A stretch of 64,000 nucleotides of DNA. Origin: Corallium rubrum (taxonomy: Eukaryota > Cnidaria > Anthozoa > Scleralcyonacea > Coralliidae). Made by a program: the position numbers and the translations under genes. Of the stretch, positions 1-10,055 are shown one piece after another. Location of the stretch: the NCBI GenBank assembly GCA_964035015.1, contig CAXIUP010000034.1, positions 62,001-126,000 on the forward strand, given 5' to 3'. The notes under the pieces are model-generated. The model saw only the letters and a list, made by a program, of their open reading frames with translations, searched no databases and was not told where the DNA came from. Positions within the stretch are counted from its first letter, which is position 1. Every line of letters starts with the position of its first letter.

Positions 1-3000
1 CGTGCTTTTAACTATCTCTGCTTCGGGGTATCGTGAGTATTTATCAATGAGAACGATGATATACTGTCCGGTGGGAAGTGGTCCATAGAAATCAGCGTGG
101 ATGGTTTGCCAAGGTCCATCAGGCATCTCTGGTGTCTGTAATGGTTCAGGTGCATTGACTGGTCCAGTAATCTGGCAGGGTAAACACATTTCAAGTTCAT
201 CTTTTACGACTTTATCCATATTGGGGAACCATGCATATTCTCGTATTAATGCTTTTGTTTTCACGAGTCCTTGGTGGCCTTTATGGGCCAATTGGATAAT
301 ATTTGCTTGTAGCGCCTGAGGTATAATTATTCTTGTACCACGTAGGAGTATTCCATTAGCATGATCTACAGTTATTTCATTTTGAATGTTGTGGAATGGT
401 TTAACAAGATCACTACGCCAATCTCTTGACACAATCGCGTGTTTCACTGCCTGTAATATCGGATCAGAATCGGTGTGTGATTTGATGACCTCAAGTGGTA
501 CGGCTTCCCGTGCTGCGTTGGCTGATATAAAATGGACGTATTCTTCAGCCTCATTTCGTTTAGGGATTTTTGATCCTGGATGCCTTGACAGAAAATCAGC
601 TGGGTTTTCACTTCCTGGCTTGTAGATAACGTTGAAATTGTATTGCTGAAGTCTCAAGAACCATCTTTCGATTCGTGCGGGAGGTCTGGAACGAGGGTTG
701 TTGTAGATTAGTTGTAGTGGTTTGTGGTCAGTGATTAAGTTGAAAGCTGCCCCATACAGATATAGGTGAAAATGCTCAATACCCCAGACAATTGCCAGGG
801 CTTCTTTCTCTGTTTGCGAGTATCGCTGTTCCACTGAGGAGAGAGCACGGCTAGCATAGGCGATGACGTTATTGGCATTCTGATTCGGATCTTTCTGTGT
901 TAGTATGGCTGAAAGGCCGACTGGACTGGCATCTACCAGGACTGATGTTTCTCTTGATGTATCAAAATGACTCATGACTGGGGTGTTCATCAGTGCATGT
1001 TTTAAGTTTTCATATGCTGCCTGGTGTTTGGATGTCCATGCGAAACGTGTATTCTTACGTGTCAATTGTCGTAGTGGTGCCGTGATCGTAGCGTAATTGG
1101 GTATGAATTTGGAGCTATAGTTAGCCATACCTAACAAACTTCGCACTTCGCTGACCGTTGCAGGTTGTTTCGTGTTGGCAAAAGCGTCTACCTTCTTTGG
1201 ATCTGGGCTGATGCCTTTCTCAGTGAAAACTAGGCCAAAAAATTCGAGATTCTTCTTTAGGAAACGGCATTTCTGGAGGTTAAGCGTGAGATTGTGATCT
1301 TGCAATCGAGCGAGGCATTCTTCTAAGGCTCGGTCGTGATCTGCTCTATTTTTGCCAAAAACAATAATATCGTCCGCAATGTTTTTGACCCCTTTTATTC
1401 CTTGTAAGGTCTCCTGTAACGCGTGTTGGAAAAGTTCTGCTGCAGCGTTGGTACCATAATTTAATCTTTTGTAACGGTAAAGACCGACATGAGTGCAGAA
1501 CGTTGTTATGTTTCTTGACGCTTGGCTCAGCTCAAGCTGGTGGTAGGCTTGTGATAAATCGAGCTTTGAGAATATACGGGCCTCGTTGAGTTCCAGGGAA
1601 ACAGCTTCAAGAGTTGGTATCGGGTGTCTGGTTCTTTTGATGGCCTTGTTTGCCGCACGCATATCGACGCATAATCGAATGTTATTATTTTGTTTGGGGA
1701 CGATGACCACAGGGGAAACCCAATCTGTCGGTGTATTTTCTGGCACTTTCTCAATAATATCTGTCTGCTCTAATTTGTGTATCTCGTCTTCGACTTTCTG
1801 GCGGAGATGAAATGGTATCCGTCGCTGTGGTTGAGCAACAGGGGCCACTGTGTCGTCAATGGAAAGTTCAATTTCTTTGTTCTTTAACTTCCCAAGCCCA
1901 CAAAAGACTGGCGCGTGTTTATCTAAGATTTGCTGCAGATGATTGTCGTCGACTGTTGTCGTCACAGATTTCGATGTACTTCCGTTTATCTGATTTAAAT
2001 GAAGACTTACAAGTCCAAGTTCTTGTGCTGTTTCGGAGCTTAGTAGACAACCACCGTCGTCGGACGTTACGTAGATTGTGGCAACTGTAAATTTGTGCTT
2101 TGATTCCATTAGGGCTCGGAATTTCCCCTCCATTTGGACTGGTGTTTGTGCATTGAATGGATAGGCTTTGACAGATGTAGGCTTAAGTGACGCGTTGTTT
2201 ATCTTCCGGAAGGTATTCTTGTCAATGACATTTATGCTAGAGCCCGTGTCGACTGTCATTTTCATAGAACATCCGTTTACGGATACTGATGTCTGTGGAT
2301 TCTTTTGCTTGTTATTCACAGCATAGCAATATTCAGAATTCTCGCTATCCGCATCGCTGCTTGTTTCGTTTTCCTTTTTCACGGGCCGCACAGTCTGACG
2401 TGTTTTGGCGCTCTTTTGGCTAGAAAATGAGCTTCGACATTGACTGGCGAAATGATTGTATTTTCCACATTTGGCGCATGTTTTGTTCCTTGCAGGACAC
2501 GGTTTATCTACATGCGGGTAGTCCCCACCGCAATTGTAACATTTCTTGTCGCGCTTCTCCGTCTTGGTGTATTTTCCCACGGGTTTCGTGAATGTATGCA
2601 AAGCTTCAGCGTGTAAATTCCCTTCGATGTCTGCCGCTTGTGCCTTGCTCATTTCTTCCCGTCTGCCGTCGAGCAACAGATCTTTTAAACTGTATTTGGG
2701 ATCTCGTAAAGCTTGCTTACGCACTCTGCTAGACTTTCCTCCGGTTACAATTTGCACCATTATTTCGAAATCGACATCTGAAAATTCGCAGTTTTTTGAC
2801 AACGAACGCAACCTTGTGTGATACTGATCTATTGTTTCCGACTCACCTTGTGTAGCTTGTCTAAATTTGTAAACTTCATACAAACGGTTCTTCTGTGGCT
2901 CAAAATAGTCTGTAAGGAGTTGCTCTGCCTTAGCCACATCATCATCCTCGCCTGGGTCAGGAAACTGCCGGAAAATTTCTCTTATGCGTGGTCCTGCTTG

Positions 3001-3159
3001 ATATAGTAACAAAGCGCGTTGACGGGTTTTATTAGTAATATTGCTTGCAGTCAGGAATGTTTTAAAATCCGCTAACCAGGTTCGCCAACGAGCCGCTTGA
3101 TTGCCCCCAGCTTCTAAATCCGGATCAAATGGTGGCATGGGAGAAACGAATGATGCCAT
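1..3159 (-). CDS. Ty3/gypsy gag-pol polyprotein, 5' part (runs off the window)
   Basis: One reading frame runs from the ATG at 3157-3159 to base 1 with no stop (about 1053 codons). It therefore looks whole as far as it is visible. Order of parts: Gag-like N-terminus; two zinc knuckles (CYNC... near residue 207, CAKCGKYNHFASQC near residue 230); retropepsin with VDTGSS near residue 305; reverse transcriptase with an IADDI catalytic box near residue 595; RNase H with TDHKPLQ near residue 805; H2C2 zinc finger (HKGHQG ... CLPC, about 180-290) and the start of the integrase core (HADFYGPLP, IDKYSRYPE). Gag and Pol share one frame. The layout resembles the K02A2.6-like gypsy family common in invertebrates. 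The intact frame suggests a young insertion. The integrase end and 3' LTR lie outside the window. Confidence 0.9.
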   Translation of the reverse strand, partial: MASFVSPMPPFDPDLEAGGNQAARWRTWLADFKTFLTASNITNKTRQRALLLYQAGPRIREIFRQFPDPGEDDDVAKAEQLLTDYFEPQKNRLYEVYKFRQATQGESETIDQYHTRLRSLSKNCEFSDVDFEIMVQIVTGGKSSRVRKQALRDPKYSLKDLLLDGRREEMSKAQAADIEGNLHAEALHTFTKPVGKYTKTEKRDKKCYNCGGDYPHVDKPCPARNKTCAKCGKYNHFASQCRSSFSSQKSAKTRQTVRPVKKENETSSDADSENSEYCYAVNNKQKNPQTSVSVNGCSMKMTVDTGSSINVIDKNTFRKINNASLKPTSVKAYPFNAQTPVQMEGKFRALMESKHKFTVATIYVTSDDGGCLLSSETAQELGLVSLHLNQINGSTSKSVTTTVDDNHLQQILDKHAPVFCGLGKLKNKEIELSIDDTVAPVAQPQRRIPFHLRQKVEDEIHKLEQTDIIEKVPENTPTDWVSPVVIVPKQNNNIRLCVDMRAANKAIKRTRHPIPTLEAVSLELNEARIFSKLDLSQAYHQLELSQASRNITTFCTHVGLYRYKRLNYGTNAAAELFQHALQETLQGIKGVKNIADDIIVFGKNRADHDRALEECLARLQDHNLTLNLQKCRFLKKNLEFFGLVFTEKGISPDPKKVDAFANTKQPATVSEVRSLLGMANYSSKFIPNYATITAPLRQLTRKNTRFAWTSKHQAAYENLKHALMNTPVMSHFDTSRETSVLVDASPVGLSAILTQKDPNQNANNVIAYASRALSSVEQRYSQTEKEALAIVWGIEHFHLYLYGAAFNLITDHKPLQLIYNNPRSRPPARIERWFLRLQQYNFNVIYKPGSENPADFLSRHPGSKIPKRNEAEEYVHFISANAAREAVPLEVIKSHTDSDPILQAVKHAIVSRDWRSDLVKPFHNIQNEITVDHANGILLRGTRIIIPQALQANIIQLAHKGHQGLVKTKALIREYAWFPNMDKVVKDELEMCLPCQITGPVNAPEPLQTPEMPDGPWQTIHADFYGPLPTGQYIIVLIDKYSRYPEAEIVKST

Positions 3160-3182
3160 AGTTGTTCGTATCACAATATCAA

Positions 3183-3192
3183 CTCGTCGCCA
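3183..3192 (-). other. Primer-binding-site candidate of the minus-strand gypsy
   Basis: On the minus strand, TGGCGACGAG follows directly after the sequence ending ...TATAACA and lies 24 nt before the Gag start. A TGG-initial motif immediately after an LTR end is the usual place for a tRNA primer site. The matching tRNA was not identified. Confidence 0.5.
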
Positions 3193-3193
3193 T

Positions 3194-3341
3194 TGTTATA
3201 TTTTGAACGCTCTCTCTTCTACTCTTTATTTACACTCCTCACTCTCCTTCTTCTCTCTCTCTACATCCCTCGTGACTCTTCCTACACTATCAGTTACTTA
3301 TTAACTAATACTTCCTTAAAGGAAGTAGTTACATCACTACA
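3194..3341 (-). repeat. Candidate 5' LTR of the minus-strand gypsy
   Basis: Read on the minus strand, the segment starts TGTAGTGATG and ends TATAACA. It contains an AATAAA signal (in TAAATAAAGAG) and abuts the primer-site candidate. It is about 148 bp, short for an LTR. The partner 3' LTR is outside the window, so the limits are inferred. Beyond 3341 the sequence reads as protease-side coding sequence of the plus-strand gypsy, so this LTR would mark the insertion point. Confidence 0.5.
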
Positions 3342-4355
3342 AACAGTAAGAAAGCGGACGGAAGTCGGGAAACTGTTTAACGCTGGGGTCACGGAGCGGA
3401 AGCCAGCAACAGAGATAACGGAAGCTCCATCGTACGTCCTCAAGACAGGAACGGTATCGGCGTTAGGCGACAGTTTGAGAATTGGCGGAGAAATTGAAGG
3501 TGTGACCTGTCAATTGGTGATTGATACTGGGTCAAATTTTACTATCGTGAGACCAGATATCATCAAGGAAGCAAAAGTAGAGGGGAAGATTATTCCTATA
3601 GATACTTCTTTACGGACGGTTACCGGAGAAAGTGCTCCTGTTGTTGGCCGTGCAAATTTAAGATTTCGGTTGGGAGACTGGGTCACATATCAAGAGGTAT
3701 GGCTTGCTGACGTCACAGATCCTTGCATACTTGGTCTAGATTTCCTGATCCCACGATTGTCATGTCGATATTGCGGGTGGAGCTCTCCAGATTCGTCAAC
3801 AGGAAATTCCTTTGGCCCTGGATAGGCAATCTAACAACCAACCCAGTTGTCGCAGAGTGGTAGTTGCAGAAACGGTCGAAATTCCTCCACGGTGCGAGTC
3901 AGTAGTTTATGGATCTCTCAGAAATGGAGGAGATGTAGTCGATGTGTGGGGAAGTGTCGGTCCACTACAGCAGAGAAACACACACGCATCTCAAGGCATA
4001 CTGGTCGGAAAACGTTGGTTGATTTCCGGTCACCTGGAGGTCTTCCTGTTCGAGTTTTGAATTTGTCGGACAAAGTTCGCTATCTAAAGAAAGGGACAGA
4101 AGTTGCCGACTTCGAGCCTGTGGTATACGCCGTGAGCATGGAGAAAGAACAGACTACACCAGTTGTACCGAATACAGATACGGGCGTTCCAGCACATTTG
4201 GTTGATCTGTTCAACAGAAGTGGAAGAAATCTGAACGTAGATCAGCAGGGAGAATTGAAAAACCTGTTAGTACAATTTCAAGACGTGTTCTCCAAGGATA
4301 AGCACGACCTGAGAAGAACAGGACTGGCTAAACATAAGATAGACGTCACTCACTG
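3342..4355 (+). pseudogene. Gypsy copy 1: retropepsin and linker part
   Basis: The translation contains the aspartic protease hallmark VIDTGSN at about 3520-3540 and the downstream ILGLDFL motif near 3729, typical of retropepsins just upstream of reverse transcriptase. The linker part (about 3850-4355) ends in the conserved KHKIDV motif that normally precedes the RT N-terminus in this family. It is part of a fossil element. Confidence 0.8.
4304..4339 (+). repeat. 36-bp direct repeat, left copy, beside the 0.38-kb insert
   Basis: The stretch containing AAGAACAGGACTGGCTAAAC recurs at 4700-4735 with few differences. The two copies flank the insert. This could be a long target duplication or the scar of a recombination event. 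Copy 2 of the gypsy has only the right-hand member (around 19412-19447). Confidence 0.75.
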
Positions 4356-4735
4356 AGCTGTCTAAGCAAGGTGAAGGTCAGCTTTCCAGATTTTGGAAAA
4401 TTTGGAAAGTTGCAGCTGATTGGTTCATCACTTTGAACGGAATGTTGTGCTCCGACTGCGGGGGAGGCTAGAGGGATCGTGGAAAATCGTTCATTCAATA
4501 AAACAGAAAATTATAATATATGTAAGCATTAAACGCAGTTAACAGCGAACTTTCCGTGTCGTTCGCGTTCCGTAGTTTCCGAAGGTTGTCAGGTTGCCCC
4601 TTGATTAGGGACCCGTACTCCCTGGGCATTCCGCTGAATCACGTGATCAAGGAGTACTTAGGGGGGGCAACGCGCACCCCTGCCGTGTTCCACAGTTCCA
4701 CGACCTGGGAAGAACAGGACTGGCTAAACATTAGA
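4340..4735 (+). repeat. 0.38-kb insert shared by both gypsy copies, with a hairpin
   Basis: Non-coding sequence interrupts the gypsy just upstream of RT, and the same sequence begins the homology in copy 2 (from about 19052). It contains AATAAA near 4497. It also has a hairpin: GTTGCCCC (about 4593-4600) pairs with GGGGGCAAC (about 4663-4671), and GTACTCC (about 4615) pairs with GGAGTAC (4651-4657). It has no coding content. Its identity is unknown. Being in both copies, it is older than the LINE insertion. Confidence 0.65.
4700..4735 (+). repeat. 36-bp direct repeat, right copy
   Basis: Partner of 4304-4339. Gypsy RT coding similarity resumes directly after it. Confidence 0.7.
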
Positions 4736-4923
4736 GACAGCCTCTCCTATACGACAACCCACGAGGATCCCACCTTTGGTTAAGCGAGAAGAGGCTTCAA
4801 ACGCGATCAACGACATGAAGGAGCAAGGGATCATAGAGCCTTCAAAGAGTCCTTGGGTCTCTCCTGTTGTCTTGGTCCGAAAGAAAGATGGGGGTACAAG
4901 ATTCTGCGTAGATTACAGGAAAC
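4736..4923 (+). pseudogene. Gypsy copy 1: RT N-terminal part
   Basis: The translation shows the RT entry region of Ty3/gypsy elements (GIIEPSKSPWVSPVV and FCVDYRK). It stops where the LINE is inserted and the RT sequence resumes at 6541. It is part of a fossil element. Confidence 0.85.
4919..4923 (+). repeat. 5-bp target-site duplication, left (GAAAC)
   Basis: GAAAC at 4919-4923 and again at 6536-6540 brackets the LINE. The undisturbed target (TACAGGAAACTAAAC) is preserved in gypsy copy 2 near 19626-19640, which confirms the insertion point. The duplication is short, so its exact length is uncertain by a base or two. Confidence 0.75.
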
Positions 4924-4998
4924 GCCTGCTTCAGTAGTGTGGTGGTAACATCGTCGGCTTGCACGCGAAAGAGATCGAGTTCGAAACCTGGGAGGCGA
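4922..4998 (+). ncRNA. tRNA-like head fused to the LINE fragment
   Basis: About 76 nt, tRNA-sized, sit exactly at the 5' end of the insertion. The ends can pair (CGCCT with AGGCG). A B-box-like GAGTTCGAAACC gives a seven-base T loop (TTCGAAA), and TAGTGTGGTGGTAA resembles a D-arm/A-box. The anticodon stem is poor, so this is a tRNA-derived relic, not a working tRNA. Position and size suggest the reverse transcriptase switched template from LINE RNA to a tRNA or SINE RNA. A tRNA-headed SINE with a long LINE tail is the alternative. Confidence 0.55.
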
Positions 4999-6535
4999 CA
5001 TGCAATTTTACAGTCTGATTGCTGCATGTCAGCACGGCTTCATCGCTAATAAATCCTGTGTTACGCAATTAATCGAGGTCCTTGACTACATCGGTTCCCA
5101 GCTTGACAGCGGAGGTCAAACTGACGTCATCCTTCTTGACATGTCAAAAGCGTTTGACAAAGTAAACCATCAGAGGCTGATCGAAAAACTTCGTCAATAC
5201 CGTTTTGGTGGAAATATTTTACAATGGTTCCAGTCCTACTTGCATAACCGCCGACAGAGAGTCACTGTTCTTGGTGCCACTTCAAACATTCTCCCAATCA
5301 CCTCTGGTGTGCCTCAGGGCTCAATCCTAGGTCCAATGTTGTTTTTATTGTATGCCAATAGCTTACCTGATGCTGTTATCTCCAGTCAAGTAGCTGCCTT
5401 TGCGGACGACACGAAGATATACAAGATGATAAAATCTTCTGATGATGCCTCGTGCCTACAGAACGACTTGAACAACCTCGACTCTTGGTCATCTTCAGCC
5501 GGGCTTTTATTCAACGAGACCAAATGTAAAACTCTGCGGATAACACGGAAACTAAAACCTGACGCGACAGATTATATACTGAATGGCACTCCATTGGTTG
5601 AGACCAGAGAGGAAAAAGATCTTGGGGTTTGGATCACAAGCAACTTGTCTTGGTCGAAGCAAGTTTCGAAACAATGCTCTAAAGCCAACCGAACGCTGGG
5701 CTATATCAGAAGGAATACAAGGCATATCCGCAGCACCCAAGTGAGACGGACCATTTACCTTACGTTGGTGCGCCCTCATCTGGGATACGCTACTCAAGTC
5801 TGGGCTCCCCAGTCCAAAGACCTTATTAGGCAAATTGAAAGAATACAGAGACGGGCATCGAAATATATACTGAACTTACCTTTTTCTTGTGACCAATCCT
5901 ATAAAGAACGACTTATTAACCTTGATCTTCTACCATTATGTTATTGGCATGAATACTTGGACATGGGTTTTTTTTCAAAGCAACCAAAGGCTTAATAAAT
6001 CTGAATCCTACTGTAATCCCCTCTGTGGTCTGCTGTTCAAAACCTACTCGGTCAAATACTAACTCTAACTCTGTCCACTTCATCATTCGTAAATGCAGAA
6101 CTACCACTTTCCAGAGATCATACTTCAACAGAACTACAAGAATATGGAACACGCTCATTAACGAACTTACCAATATTAATTTCAATGCACTAGAACTGGC
6201 AACATTTAGATCTCTAATGCTCAGCTACTACTTTACTGCTCTTGTGAATACCTATAACCCTGACGATCCACGTTCTTTCAAAACTATATGTCCAAATTGT
6301 AATAATTCTCGCAGTCTAACCCGCAGCATTACTTGCTGTTTTTAGCATTTATTTCTATATTGTATGTATGTTGTATATTGTGTAAGTTTTATTGGAATAT
6401 TTGACTTTAACTTTTATATTTTTGGGCCCGCAGTAATTGGCCTTCACGCTGTTGCGGTGACCCTGCCATAGGTATACATGTATTTAGTCAAGTCTATGGC
6501 GAAGCTTATAAAATAAAAATAAAATAAAATAAAAT
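4924..6535 (+). mobile_element. 5'-truncated LINE (CR1/Jockey-like) inserted in the gypsy RT
   Basis: A non-LTR retrotransposon fragment of about 1.6 kb ends in an (AAAAT)n tail (about 6510-6535) and is flanked by a GAAAC target duplication. It lacks the endonuclease and the first part of RT. It is absent from gypsy copy 2, so it inserted after the two gypsy copies separated. The RT type (FADDT box, GVPQGSILGP motif) and the A-rich microsatellite tail fit the CR1/Jockey superfamily. The exact clade is not certain. Confidence 0.85.
5000..6345 (+). pseudogene. LINE reverse transcriptase C-terminal half
   Basis: The frame from 5000 encodes RT motifs in order: QHGFIANKSCVTQL, LLDMSKAFDKVNH, GVPQGSILGPMLFLLYANSL, AAFADDTKIY and LGVWITSNLSWSKQV, through to 5995. 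The conserved C-terminal block (FQRSYFNRTTRIWNTL) continues in another frame to 6345. The shift falls near an eight-T run at about 5966-5973. The N-terminal fingers and the endonuclease are missing by 5' truncation. It is dead because of truncation plus the frameshift. The near-complete frame over 330 codons suggests moderate age. Confidence 0.85.
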
Positions 6536-6540
6536 GAAAC

Positions 6541-7122
6541 TAAACGCTGTCACTAAGAAAGATTCATATCCACTTCCTAGAGTAGACACCAGTCTCCATT
6601 CTTTCTTTGGTTCTACGTGGTTCTCAACCTTAGATCTAAGAAGTGGTTATTGGCACTTGGCAGGTAGAAATGGACGAGTCGGACAAGGAGACAACAGCGT
6701 TTACGACCGGAGAAGGATTGTGGCAGTTTGTAGTTATGCCATTTGGACTAAGCAATGCCCCTGCAACCTTTGAAAGGCTTATGGAGCAGGTACTTATGGG
6801 ACCTCCCTGGACTGTCTGTTTAGTGTACTTAGATGATGTCATCGTCCATGCGCAGTCGTTCGAGGAGGAGCTTAATCATCTGCGAGACGTATTCACTCGG
6901 TTAAGAAGCGCCAACTTGAAGCTCAATCCAAAGAAGTTCCATCTCTTCCAAGATGAAGTCAGTCATTTGGGACACAAGATTGGTAGGACTGGCATATCGA
7001 CCGATCCGAGCAAAGTAGAGGCAGTGGAAAACTGGCCTGTTCCACAAAGTGTTCCGGAGGTGAGAAGCTTTTTGGGTTTATGCTCGTACTATCGACGATT
7101 TGTCAAGCGTTTTCTGAAGTAG
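6541..7122 (+). pseudogene. Gypsy copy 1: RT core
   Basis: RT motifs of Ty3/gypsy are visible: PLPRVDT, FSTLDLRSGYW, FVVMPFGLSNAPATFERLM, the catalytic VYLDDVIV near 6822-6845, and FLGLCSYYRRFV. It is part of a broken fossil. Copy 2 carries the matching region at 19620-20210. Confidence 0.85.
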
Positions 7123-7620
7123 CTCAACCACTAAATGAACTGTTGAAGAAAGGAACACCATTTGAATGGACGAGTGAGAGTCAGATTTCGTGGGAAACCT
7201 TAAAGAATCGTTTAACCACAGCGCCAATACTGGCCTACCCTTGTCCTGACGAAAAATTCATCTTGGATACTGATGCATCTAATTACGGGTTGGGCGCAGT
7301 GTTATCGCAAGTCCAAGGTGGCGAGGAGCGCGTCATAGGATACTACATCCCTGAATAGGGCAGAAAGAAATTATTGCGCGACACGAAAAGAACTCCTTGC
7401 TCTGATTGCAGCCGTTGAACACTGTCATTCCTCTACGGACGGAGATTTGTTGTAAGAACCGACCATTCAGCACTTCAGTGGTTGAACTTTAAGGACGTTC
7501 AAAGGCAGTTAGCACGTTGGTTGCAGAAGTTACAGCAATATGATTTTATTGTAATTCATCGACCTGGAAGGAACCACACGAACGCAGATGCGCTGTCACG
7601 GCGACCTTGTCTTCCTTCCG
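7080..7620 (+). pseudogene. Gypsy copy 1: RNase H part
   Basis: Contains ILDTDASNYGLGAVLSQ near 7260 and the tether RPGRNHTNADALSRR near 7562-7600, both typical of gypsy RNase H and its C-terminal edge. Fossil. Confidence 0.8.
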
Positions 7621-7959
7621 ATTGTCAGTACTGCCAGAAGATAAAGAGCGCAAGTGTTTCAGAAATACCCACTGTAGAAAGCAAAGAAGTTACAAATGCG
7701 GTTGGGGAGATCTCGCGTTCTACGACGTTGACGAGTGAATCGGAAATCCAAGAAGAGGAAGTTTCTCGTATCGTTGATGTCAGGAAGTTGCAGACGGAAG
7801 ATGATCATATTGGCCCAATATTGAGTTGGCTGGAGAAAGGGGCTGGTCGTCCTGATTGGTCCGTCGTAGCACAGTATAGCAGAACAACCAAGATACTGTG
7901 GGCTCAGTCGGATAGTTTGCGAATCCACGAAGGCTGTGTATACCGGTTATGGGAAGGCA

Positions 7960-9256
7960 CCATGACTAAGGAATCTTGCTTTCAATTAATTGTCCCAAAA
8001 AAGATGCAACCTGAAGTATTACAACAACTTGACGGAAGTCAGACAGCAGGACATTTTGGAGTAAATAAGACATTACAGCGACTCAGACAGACGTTTTACT
8101 GGGCGCAATGTCAAATAGACGCGTAAAGCAGTGGTGCAAGGAGTGCGACATGTGCTCTTCAAAGAAGGGACCACACCGAAAACCGAAAGCTCCTCTAAAA
8201 CTATATGCAGTAGGAGCTCTAATGGAACGCATTGCTGTTGATGTAATGGGGCCTTTCCCCATTTCTAATCAAGGAAACAAATACCTGTTGGTCGCGATGG
8301 ACTATTTTTCAAAGTGGCCCGAAACATACCCTTTGGCGAATCAAGAAGCAAAAACTGTCGCAGCCGTCCTTGTACAAGAGTTTACCTGTAGGTTTGGCAC
8401 ACCGTTGGAATTGCATTCTGACCAAGGGCGTAATTTCGAGTCGCAAGTAATTAAGGAAATGTGCAGAATCCTAGGGATACGTAAGACAAGGGCAACCCCA
8501 TATCACTCTCAATCTGATGGAATGGTAGAGCGGCACAACCGAACGCTAGCTGGTCAACTGGCCATGTTCGTTAATGAAAACCACACTGACTGGGATGAAC
8601 ATGTGCCCACCGTGCTAATAGCATATAGAACAGCAGTGCCTGAGTCAACTGGCCAAACCCCAGCCAGAATGATGATGGGACATGAATTACGACTTCCAAT
8701 TGACCTGATGTATGGGAAGCCACCTGGAGATGTAAACAGAATAAATTCCGATTATGGAAAACAGCTGAGCGAAAGTTTAGAACGAGCTCACTCGTTCGCC
8801 CGGAATCGACTTCGCATATCAGGTGAATGGATGAAAAACCAATATGACATAGATTCCTCAGAAAACCGGTTCGAAAAACACGACAATGTCTGGCTCTATA
8901 CTCCTCAAAGGAAAAAGGGATTGTCACCGAAATTACAACGGTACTGGAAGGGTCCCTATACCGTAGTTAAACAAATTAACGATCTCGTTTACAAGATACA
9001 GGCTGGACCTCGCTGTAAGCCAAATATTGTACACCGAAATCGTTTGCGGAAGTACCATGGTCCCCATCCTCAGACATGGTTAAAAGGTTCTCAACAAACT
9101 GAAAATCAATTACAGCAGGACACTGACGAATTATCACAACCAAGTGTCGAAGCCTTGCAGCCCCCACTAGATCCAGTGCAACCCGACGAGAGCGATCTAC
9201 AACTACCTCGCAGGAGCTCGAGATGGCGCCATCCTCCAAATCGACTACACTTTTAA
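7960..9256 (+). pseudogene. Gypsy copy 1: H2C2 finger and integrase
   Basis: The HFGVNKTLQRLRQ histidine part near 8050 and CKECDMCSSKKGP near 8135 form the H2C2 finger. The DDE core shows VDVMGPFPIS, YFSKWPETY, LHSDQGRNFES and HSQSDGMVERHNRTL. The C-terminal part (LQRYWKGPYTV, YKIQAGPRCKPNIVHRNRL) is a chromo-less integrase tail ending in RHPPNRLHF at 9256. Fossil. Confidence 0.85.
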
Positions 9257-9293
9257 ACGGAATAACACTTTTGTTACTTACAATAAGGCTTGG

Positions 9294-10055
9294 ACAACAA
9301 TGCTTGGAACACTCTGCAAAAATCGTCAAAAACGGCAAACTGTCGCAACAATTTTGTCCAGGATTGTAGTTGGATAATATCATTCTAATTGATTAATGTA
9401 AACAGTGTCTTTTTTCTTTCATTATTGAATTAGTTAGTAGTCGGGCGGCCAATATTAAAAAAATCTTTGAATTCTATTTTTGGCCTCTCAAATACATTTA
9501 AGTTCATCTGGTTAAGTAGATAATTGACATGTATTCAATTAAATTCAATTAAATCAAAGTTGGTACAAGTTGTCCTTAACAAGCTTGTCGGATGAACAGC
9601 ATTGTTACGTGTGAATAGCTGTGCTTCTGCCCCTTTGCGACAACAACCTGTTGACAAGCTGTGAGATTTTTATCTGATTTTTCGAACATAAAAACAAGCG
9701 ATAAACCATTTAAAAAGTAAACTGATGTAGGTGTTGCCTATTAAATAACATTCTGATCTCAGCGTTAATTATCCGAACAACTGATGGAGATATACAGGCT
9801 TATATTCTGAATTAAATACGCATTAAATGTAAACAATTTCTGGGTTTTACCTTGTTTTGTCTAAATTCTGAGCTTTGCTCGTATCCTCGACCGTCTTCAG
9901 AGAAGTGTAATTAAACGGTGTTTTTGCGCGTAAGTTTTGTGTGTAATTGAAATTAGAACATTTAAATGTGCAACTTGAATTAGAGATTAGAGTACTTGAA
10001 ACAGAGTTGACCACGTGTCATTCAAAGATTTTCCTTCCTAGACTGGGATAGTCCG
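9294..10055. other. AT-rich non-coding stretch
   Basis: I see no coding similarity, tandem repeat or LTR in this stretch. It begins where similarity to gypsy copy 2 stops, so a deletion or rearrangement removed the expected 3' LTR of copy 1. Confidence 0.5.

Larger units (their letters stand above)
3342..9293 (+). mobile_element. Ty3/gypsy fossil, copy 1 (broken, nested)
   Basis: This is an old plus-strand gypsy retrotransposon. Visible in order are retropepsin, linker, reverse transcriptase, RNase H, H2C2 finger and integrase. The 5' end is cut off by the minus-strand gypsy. The interior holds a 0.38-kb insert (about 4340-4735) and a LINE (4924-6535). It is broken, with several breaks besides the insertions, and is not expected to act. 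From about 4343 onward it is close to copy 2 (19052-22380), apart from the LINE. Similarity to copy 2 ends near 9293, and no 3' LTR is recognisable after it. Confidence 0.85.

Noticed and set aside
8571-8927. Minus-strand 118-codon frame, also present at 21676-22032
   Set aside because: Antisense shadow of the gypsy integrase, conserved in both copies only because the integrase sequence is.
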